The position numbers were made by a program, and so were the translations under genes. Source: UMGS1851 sp900555605 (lineage in GTDB: Bacteria > Bacillota > Clostridia > UBA1212 > UBA1255). From it: DNA of 10,907 nt. Location: positions 1-10,907 of the forward strand of contig CABROF010000088.1 of assembly GCA_902472555.1 (NCBI GenBank), given 5' to 3'. The notes beneath the pieces are model-generated. The model made no database searches, was not told the origin of the DNA, and saw only the letters and a program-made list of their open reading frames with translations. Positions 5,662 to 10,907 of this stretch are shown here, piece by piece (within the stretch, counting starts at the first letter, position 1; each line of letters starts with the position of its first letter).

Positions 5662-5689
5662 ATATGTTACGGTAACGGAGATGAACGCT

Positions 5690-5954
5690 ATGCCAACGAT
5701 ATGTATGTATGTTCAGAGGGATTAAGATTTATATTAACTGGCGAGAACATCAGCCGCCACATTTTCACGCAACATACGGCGGAAAAGAAGTTTTAGTATC
5801 AATAAAGGATTTAGAGGTTATAGACGGAGAGATGCCAAACAAACAATTAAAAATGCTCTTAGGTTGGGCGGCTTTTCATCAAGAAGAATTGCTTGAAAAC
5901 TGGGAGCTTGCAAGCGAAAAGCAAGAACTATTCGCAATCGATCCGCTGAAATAA
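5690..5954 (+). pseudogene. DUF4160 protein with a frameshift at its fifth codon
   Basis: Members of this small family typically start MPTI-x-x-F-x-GIKI. Here the start ATG at 5690, nine bases after GGAG, reads MPTICMYVQRD and then stops, whereas the rest of the protein is in another frame: MFRGIKIYINWREHQPPHFH onward. Removing one TATG unit from a 12-base ATGT repeat (5701-5712) restores a continuous MPTICMFRGIKIYINW and a protein of 86 aa, the usual length. The body shows the family features PPHFHA, Y-GG and the C-terminal WELA. The alternative in-frame ATG at 5709 has no ribosome binding site of its own, so expression would need slippage or reinitiation. DUF4160 genes are often found beside DUF2442 genes, as here, and are discussed as possible toxin-antitoxin partners. 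The biochemical role is not established. Confidence 0.75.
5701..5712 (+). repeat. Tetranucleotide repeat (ATGT)3 at the DUF4160 frameshift
   Basis: Three exact ATGT units lie directly after the fourth codon of the DUF4160 gene. Two units give the correct reading frame and three break it. The tract is short, so slippage rates would be low, but loss of one unit would switch the gene on. Confidence 0.8.
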
Positions 5955-5976
5955 GCGGCTTTTTGGAGGCGATACT

Positions 5977-6342
5977 ATGGCAAGAACAGTTGAATATTAT
6001 CTTGCTAAAGGATTTGACCAAAAGACAGCGGAATACTTCGCAAGTGGAAGAAAACAAATTGTAGGCGTTATTGCAAACGATGATTTTACTTTAACAATCA
6101 GCTTTGACAATGGAGAAAAAAGGCTTTATGATATGCGGCCGCTTCTAAAAAAAGGGACAGTCTTTGAACCGTTTTCCAATATTGAAGACTTTCGCAGGGT
6201 CTATATTGACGATCAGCATAGCATAGCCTGGGACATTGACCCGGATATAGATAGTAATGAGGTATGGAATAATAAAGTTGATTTATGCCCGGACGGTTGC
6301 TATATAGATAGCGTCCCTGTAGGGGGTGTTTCTCGTGCCTGA
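5977..6342 (+). CDS. DUF2442 domain protein (121 aa), possible toxin-antitoxin component
   Basis: The start at 5977 follows a strong ribosome binding site, GGAGGCG, and lies 22 bases after the DUF4160 stop. The first 25 residues are helical (VEYYLAKGFDQKTAEYFASG). The DUF2442 fold follows: VIANDDFTLTISFDNGEKR, then LYDMRPLL, then FRRVYIDDQHSIAWDIDPDI, matching the family pattern of an F-x-NGE turn, a Y/D-L-R/P-L-L motif and an acidic I-x-W segment. The only odd part is the C-terminal tail CPDGCYIDSVPVGGVSRA, which runs into the start of the next gene. It is the only undamaged member of the three-gene module. The XRE-type gene starts eight bases before its stop, which implies translational coupling. 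The molecular function of the family is not established. Confidence 0.85.
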   Translation: MARTVEYYLAKGFDQKTAEYFASGRKQIVGVIANDDFTLTISFDNGEKRLYDMRPLLKKGTVFEPFSNIEDFRRVYIDDQHSIAWDIDPDIDSNEVWNNKVDLCPDGCYIDSVPVGGVSRA

Positions 6343-6548
6343 AAGCTGTGCAAATATTATTGATTTGCTTATTGAACAGCGGCATAATCAAGGAATGACG
6401 CAGAAAGACCTTAGCTAAAGCCGCCTGCCTTACGCAGTCTGTTATAGCACGTATGGAGAGCAAAAAAGCAACGCCACAGCTTGACACGCTCTTAAAGGTT
6501 GCCGCCGCGCTCGGTTGCGGTCTGGCGGTTGTACCCGCTTTCAGATAA
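6335..6548 (+). pseudogene. XRE-family helix-turn-helix regulator, frameshifted
   Basis: The start is GTG at 6335, eight bases after AGGGGG and overlapping the end of the DUF2442 gene. The first frame reads VPESCANIIDLLIEQRHNQG, then MTQKDLS, and hits TAA at 6416-6418. One base further on, the expected continuation is intact: KAACLTQSVIARMESKK, then ATPQLDTLLKVAAALG and a hydrophobic end CGLAVVPAFR, up to TAA 6546-6548. A single inserted base near 6412-6416 therefore breaks a 70-aa XRE (lambda-repressor-like) DNA-binding domain across its helix-turn-helix. In its working form it would be the likely autorepressor or antitoxin-type regulator of the module. Loss of it would leave the upstream promoter unrepressed. 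A sequencing error is the alternative explanation. Confidence 0.8.
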
Positions 6549-6592
6549 GAATAGACCCGCTCGGAGCTTATCACTCTTGGGCGGGTCGTTCT
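6548..6592. terminator. Hairpin between convergent genes, possible terminator
   Basis: GACCCGC (6554-6560) pairs with GCGGGTC (6581-6587) across a 20-base loop. Flanking AAGAA and TTCTT extend the stem imperfectly. The T run is weak. Its position immediately after the XRE gene, and facing the end of the minus-strand lipoprotein gene at 6670, fits a terminator used from one or both sides. Confidence 0.45.
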
Positions 6593-6669
6593 TATGATAG
6601 TACCTCCTTAGCTGCCGTGGCAGTATTAGATCTGCTGCTTGCTTTTTATATCAGGAAACGAATTGTTTG

Positions 6670-7524
6670 TCATGACAACGGTACAATAAATCGAATTTTT
6701 TCACTCATCACGACATTATAATCCCCTTGCCGGTTGATGCATCTCACATCAACTGAGCAGAGAAGAATATATTCAGATGGACTTAACATAGAAATGGAAT
6801 ATGTGAAATTTTCATACCTTATAGCATCATATACTTTACGGACATCGTTTGTCGCGGCATCCAATTTTGCTATTATTTCATTTTTTATTTTATTTAAATC
6901 AAATTCAGGAACATCGGACTCTGCGATTTTTCCTAACATATTGAAATGGAAACTATAAAGGTCACCTGTTTCCTCTAAAACGATGATTGCTTGATCCTCT
7001 GATTGCACATTTCCAACATACTTTATCAATGCAATGGTGTATAGCCTGCGCTCCTGGTTATAGGATACCGTTTTATGATAGTCCACGATAGAAATATTCG
7101 ATATTTCCGAAATGAGATTATCAGCTATCTTTTCGCACTCCTCTTTTGATTTCACTTGACCTGCGGTGTCACTGTTGCCAAAAAAACAGCCGATTAAATT
7201 TCCTTCAGAATCCAGCTCAAAGTATTTTTTGTTTGCATCCTTATAAGAATGCCGTAGTTCATACGAACCGAAAATAAGTTCAGTGTTCACATATTCGCCT
7301 TGATATGTTGCTCCCTGTAAGTTGACATCAACAGTTTTTGGTTGTTTTGAATCAATATATGCATCTTTGCTCCAGTTTGCGTATTCCAGCTCCAATTTGA
7401 GTTCAGGAACCGAATCTGAAAAACCGCAGATCAAAATGTCAGCAGAACGGCTTTGCTTGTTGCAGCCCGAGAAAGACCATATGATCATGATTGTTAACAG
7501 AATAAATATATAAAAACGTTTCAT
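6670..7524 (-). CDS. Putative lipoprotein, operon partner of the large secreted protein (284 aa)
   Basis: The start at 7524 follows AGGAGG by eight bases. The signal MKRFYIFILLTIMIIWSFSGC carries the lipobox FSGC, predicting a lipid-anchored protein outside the membrane. The mature protein is soluble and contains a strand-rich N-terminal half (VDVNLQGATYQGEYVNTELI), a DSEGNLIG turn, a helical stretch with KSKEECEKIADNLISEI, then further strands. I recognise no named family. It resembles the 1290-2231 lipoprotein in size, Y-x-G-x-Y segment and domain order. It starts 17 bases after the stop of the 7542-10907 gene, so the two form an operon, and the same order is seen in the left-hand copy. Roles such as membrane anchor, folding helper or inhibitor for the secreted partner are possible. 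None is shown by the sequence. Confidence 0.85.
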   Translation of the reverse strand: MKRFYIFILLTIMIIWSFSGCNKQSRSADILICGFSDSVPELKLELEYANWSKDAYIDSKQPKTVDVNLQGATYQGEYVNTELIFGSYELRHSYKDANKKYFELDSEGNLIGCFFGNSDTAGQVKSKEECEKIADNLISEISNISIVDYHKTVSYNQERRLYTIALIKYVGNVQSEDQAIIVLEETGDLYSFHFNMLGKIAESDVPEFDLNKIKNEIIAKLDAATNDVRKVYDAIRYENFTYSISMLSPSEYILLCSVDVRCINRQGDYNVVMSEKIRFIVPLS

Positions 7525-7541
7525 TTCATTTACCTCCTGAA

Positions 7542-10500
7542 TTAATCTCCAATGCGATAGGTGCTATCGCCACATATGACAGCGCTTTTCAGTCCGGATG
7601 ATTCACTTCTTCTTTTACTTGCAAAATCAACGGATTCTTGCACGGTATACCCCTCTAATAAATGAGAATAAAAATCTTTTGTCCACTTATTAGCGTCATT
7701 ACAATCAATTGACTCAGAAAAACCGACTGCGACTGTGGCTCCATTACTGGCAAAAACTGTTGGCAGATTTCTCCCACCATTTCCGTCGTATGCTGTTTCA
7801 CAACCAATAAAAAGTACCAGATCCATTTGTGAAAATGAATCACCTGCGTTTACACACGCGCTTCCCGCAGACATCCCGCTACACGAATGACTATAAAATA
7901 TATCTCCTCCACTTGTATCACTCAATACAATTCCTGTTGAAGATGCCGTACTTGTGCCAGCCCAAACTACGAGTCGGCCGTGGCTTCTACTAGTAAATAT
8001 ATTAGTGCTCAACAATTCGGATTTGCAGTCTGCACCACTAATTGAACCTGAAATAAATCTGATATTATTGTATCCAGCGCTATGCAAATATGACCTACAG
8101 TCTTCCAATGCACTTGTATGATCGTGACCACTGTTATAAATGCCACAGAGCGTAATTGCAATAGGATTAATTGATTCTACTCTCCACTCATCCTTGCGAT
8201 TCGAATCATTGGTATAGGTATACTGCATAAGATCTGTTCCGTCCGCATTCCCATTTGTATGGACAGATAATGCCCGGTTATTCGTAACCCCAGATTTTGC
8301 CGTCAAAATATAAGCACCACTGTCCGCTTTTGTAATACGCCATCTCATATACGGTGCATCCGCTACATAAGCGTATTGCTTAATGGCAGCGCCGTCCCAA
8401 GATTGGTAGTCCGGCTCCACGCCTGCATACAGCTGACTGTGGACAGCCTGGATCGTATAATATCCATCCTCCTGCAGTTGGATTTTCCATCGGCTCTGAG
8501 CGCCTCCGTGAAAGCTCCATTGATGGATAATCGCCCCGGGCTCGTAGGATATGGCGTCAACATCCATATACCTTCCGGTTTCCGCATTTTTTAAATAATA
8601 CGTTCCGTTTGCGATTTCCGTTACATTGAGCGTATAGCTGATAGATTTACCATGTTTGCTGCCTGTAATTGTCACACTTCCCGGGCTGACCCCCGTGACC
8701 GTCCCGGTGCTGCTGTCGACTGAAGCAATTCCGGAATTACTTGAAGTCCAGTATAAAGTTTGACTAATATCATTGACCGCATATGCCGCGGCAGCAAAGG
8801 ACAGCTGGGACATTGTCTTGGTCTGCTCCGGCGCGATCCATTTGGTTTGATGCACCGATAAGCAATATCCGGTGGAGGAATTATACAATAACACGCCGGG
8901 CTCTATTGACGTCACCGGTTCTAAGATCCAGGTCTGGCTTAAAGCTCTGGAATAGGTCTGCACATTGACATTGACCACGTTATTGGAGGGCGTTTCCAGG
9001 GAAAGCGCCAAATCGTTGTTTTTCAAATAGTAGACACCCAAATCATTTGAAATCGTCCATCTGGCATAGGATGGAACTCCGGCGAATGAATCATTTGTAC
9101 TGATATAATATATATCTGCATTTGATTTCGTTACATCAAGCCCCATATCCAGCTTATGCATAGGACGGATACTGTAATACCCATCGTCTAAGTACTTGAT
9201 CTTCCATTGCTGGCAAAGAACTCTCGGCATTGTGAGGTCTAATACGTTCTGGCTTACATTTGTATAATTCAGCATTTTTCCGGACGCCGCATATAAGTAC
9301 ATTCCGCTGAAATTGTTTTTTATATAATAAACGCCATCCGCAATTCTCACATAAATCGTATAAGAAGCGCTGCGGGAGATCCCTGCGCTGTCCGTAAACG
9401 CCGCACGAATCACTGCTTTTCCCGCTTTCACCCCTGTCACGCGTCCGGTAGTGCTGACCGTCGCCACGTTAGTACTGTCTGATGTCCATGTCACAGCCGC
9501 GCCGCTGGGTCTTGTCACTGCAGTCAGCTGCAGGTTCCCGCCCTCTAATACGGATGTGGCAGCGCCCGTAACCGTGATGGTCGGCGTATATTCCATCACC
9601 GCATACGGCAGATATGCCGCCGTTGCAAAACCGGTTGCAATAAAGGTTTTTTCATTGGCAAGCGTTGTTTCGTCCGGATTCTTCAGCATAAATCCCTTAT
9701 TCGCGTTATACGTGCCATTCTTCCAGCCCTTAACGAGCTGTGTGATATTAAATGAGACAAATTGATTTGCCGGTACCGAGACCGTATCCAGCGCCGGTCC
9801 GTAGGAATTCGGAGATACGGTATTCCAGGTGGCATTTGCTTCTGTCCAGGAATTTCCGTTGAATACATACGCGGTAATATTTTTTGCCGCGCTTCCCGTG
9901 GCTTCTTTTACATAATATCTGACGCTGCTGATCTGATCTGCCGTGATAGATTGATATTCCGCGTGTCCCACCAGTCCCGGCAGCTTCACCAGAATCCGTC
10001 CCGCTCCGCGGTAATCGCTATAGTACCCCGCATGATCATAGGTCCATGTGCCGGCCTTTGCATCCGGCGTCTTTTGAAATACCGTTGCGTCTTCAATATA
10101 GCTGCTGTTTGCAGAGGACCTGATTGTAATCGTCGGATCAATTACTACGGGATACGCTGTCCGCGCATCCTGCAAAAACGCATCCGGCACCTCTATCGTC
10201 AATCTGTATTCCTGTCTCTCTTTTATACACGTAACTGTCGTTGTTCCCAATTCAAATGTATGATTTACATCGTAAGCAATGATCTGTCCCAATTCAAATC
10301 GAATTTCCGAATCCGCGTGCTCCGCCGCATAATACAGACCGTCTGTTTCATATACGCACAGGCCGTGCGTCTGCAAAATAAATTCAAATTGATTCTGCCC
10401 CGTATAGGTATTCAGAATAATATCTTCTTTTACCCCGGAAAGAGTCGGCGTATACCGCAGCTCTGTCCCGGTTCCGTACAGCTGCCGGTACACAACGCTT

Positions 10501-10907
10501 TTTTCTGTCGCCGCCGTACTGACTGTATTCACTTTCGCTTTGGATACGGCCTCTGCGCTGCGCAGCGTAATCTGCAGGCCGCCGTATGACAGCGTAATGC
10601 CTTCCGCCGGATTCTTCGCCGCGCTTAGGGAAATATCACTCGATACGGTCTTATACGCATTTAAGGCCTGATTCTCCGTAAGCGCAATATTCTTTTCTCT
10701 TATCCTGCCGTCCCGGTCAATATATTTTACATTCTCTTCAAACAAATAAATCGTATTGCTTCCGTCTTCGTTTTGAAATACGTAGCTAAATAATGTTTCA
10801 AGCTCAGGCCTGCGCTTTACATGCTTCTCCGCCTGAAAGACGGCCTCGTCCACATACTTGAGAACCGAAGCGCATTCAGTAAGGAGTCCCGTTTCCTTTT
10901 CTGCGTC
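7542..10907 (-). CDS. Large secreted multidomain protein with C-terminal caspase/CHAT-like domain (partial, N-terminus outside window)
   Basis: 1121 residues are visible, and the frame is open to the right edge. A GTG at 10853 is not the start, because the broken copy at 2625-2971 shows coding sequence and a signal peptide further upstream. Approximate layout from the first visible residue: 1-255, strand-rich N-terminal region. 258-435, DNRLRE/CBM-like beta-sandwich (RILVKLPG, SWTEANATWN, FNITQLVKGW, NKGFMLKN). 440-520, BIG2 Ig-like domain (VTWTSDSTNVATVS, GRVTGVKAG). 520-662, ricin-like beta-trefoil (DGVYYIKN, QQWKIKYLDDGYYSI, QTWILEP). 700-765, second BIG2 (YWTSSNSGIASVD). 766-909, second ricin-like domain (GTYYLKN, SRWKIQLQEDGYYTI, NRALSVH). 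913-1121, clan-CD fold with RSHG (His976) and FIGCET (Cys1036), the expected His-Gly and Gly-Cys dyad motifs 60 residues apart. It is probably a surface or secreted carbohydrate-binding protein with a putative cysteine-peptidase end. Activity is inferred only. The lipoprotein gene follows 17 bases later. Confidence 0.88.
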   Translation of the reverse strand, partial: DAEKETGLLTECASVLKYVDEAVFQAEKHVKRRPELETLFSYVFQNEDGSNTIYLFEENVKYIDRDGRIREKNIALTENQALNAYKTVSSDISLSAAKNPAEGITLSYGGLQITLRSAEAVSKAKVNTVSTAATEKSVVYRQLYGTGTELRYTPTLSGVKEDIILNTYTGQNQFEFILQTHGLCVYETDGLYYAAEHADSEIRFELGQIIAYDVNHTFELGTTTVTCIKERQEYRLTIEVPDAFLQDARTAYPVVIDPTITIRSSANSSYIEDATVFQKTPDAKAGTWTYDHAGYYSDYRGAGRILVKLPGLVGHAEYQSITADQISSVRYYVKEATGSAAKNITAYVFNGNSWTEANATWNTVSPNSYGPALDTVSVPANQFVSFNITQLVKGWKNGTYNANKGFMLKNPDETTLANEKTFIATGFATAAYLPYAVMEYTPTITVTGAATSVLEGGNLQLTAVTRPSGAAVTWTSDSTNVATVSTTGRVTGVKAGKAVIRAAFTDSAGISRSASYTIYVRIADGVYYIKNNFSGMYLYAASGKMLNYTNVSQNVLDLTMPRVLCQQWKIKYLDDGYYSIRPMHKLDMGLDVTKSNADIYYISTNDSFAGVPSYARWTISNDLGVYYLKNNDLALSLETPSNNVVNVNVQTYSRALSQTWILEPVTSIEPGVLLYNSSTGYCLSVHQTKWIAPEQTKTMSQLSFAAAAYAVNDISQTLYWTSSNSGIASVDSSTGTVTGVSPGSVTITGSKHGKSISYTLNVTEIANGTYYLKNAETGRYMDVDAISYEPGAIIHQWSFHGGAQSRWKIQLQEDGYYTIQAVHSQLYAGVEPDYQSWDGAAIKQYAYVADAPYMRWRITKADSGAYILTAKSGVTNNRALSVHTNGNADGTDLMQYTYTNDSNRKDEWRVESINPIAITLCGIYNSGHDHTSALEDCRSYLHSAGYNNIRFISGSISGADCKSELLSTNIFTSRSHGRLVVWAGTSTASSTGIVLSDTSGGDIFYSHSCSGMSAGSACVNAGDSFSQMDLVLFIGCETAYDGNGGRNLPTVFASNGATVAVGFSESIDCNDANKWTKDFYSHLLEGYTVQESVDFASKRRSESSGLKSAVICGDSTYRIGD
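10599..10907. repeat. Direct repeat copy 2 (source blocks for 2625-2782)
   Basis: Blocks 10599-10678 and 10825-10907 are the two parts present at 2625-2782. The intervening 10679-10824 is absent there, with TTCTCCG at 10672-10678 and 10825-10831 marking the deletion ends. The removed length is 153 bases, a whole number of codons. The second block continues beyond the window. Confidence 0.95.

Noticed and set aside
6098..6574. 158-codon minus-strand frame
   Set aside because: It is antisense to the DUF2442 and XRE genes, whose family patterns are clear on the plus strand.
9762..10589. 275-codon plus-strand frame
   Set aside because: It is antisense to the large secreted protein, has Arg/Cys/Ile-rich unlikely composition, and the opposite strand has clear domains and homology.

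Overview
The window looks like an accessory region of a low- to mid-GC Firmicute, most likely a Clostridia member. This is an inference from strong AGGAGG-type ribosome binding sites, several lipobox lipoproteins, Clostridia-type IS3 and DnaB-helicase remnants, and a secreted protein built from BIG2 and ricin-like modules. A complete tRNA-Val(GAC) with its terminator sits at the left edge. Everything to its right is a mixture of secreted or lipoprotein genes and decaying mobile DNA.

Layout. 54-190 (+): tRNA-Val and terminator. 358-1053 (-): lipoprotein of unknown function. 1290-2231 (-): a second lipoprotein. 2278-2971 (-): a broken gene made of the signal-peptide end of one large secreted protein joined to the caspase-fold end of a diverged relative. 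3118-3350 (-): a compact predicted transcription unit for a 43-residue peptide. 3492-4010 (-): remnants of a mobile-element replication module, including a DnaB-type helicase with an internal deletion. 4109-5277 (-): an IS3-family element with intact orfA and a wrecked orfB, separated by two perfect palindromes. 5422-5469: three short iteron-like repeats. 5633-6592 (+): a decayed DUF4160 / DUF2442 / XRE module with its own promoter. 6670-7524 (-): a third lipoprotein. 7542 to the right edge (-): a very large secreted protein, cut at its N-terminus by the window edge.

The main theme is a two-gene cassette: a large secreted multidomain protein ending in a clan-CD (caspase/CHAT-like) domain, followed on the same strand by a lipoprotein. 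The right-hand cassette (10907 to 6670) looks functional, with only 17 bases between its genes. The left-hand cassette (2971 to 1290) keeps an apparently intact lipoprotein but has a ruined large gene. Its N-terminal part is nearly identical in DNA to the intact gene, while its C-terminal part is only distantly similar, so the locus has duplicated, diverged and then recombined. The two lipoproteins look distantly related in layout. I infer that the lipoprotein is a functional partner of the secreted protein, but nothing in the window proves this.
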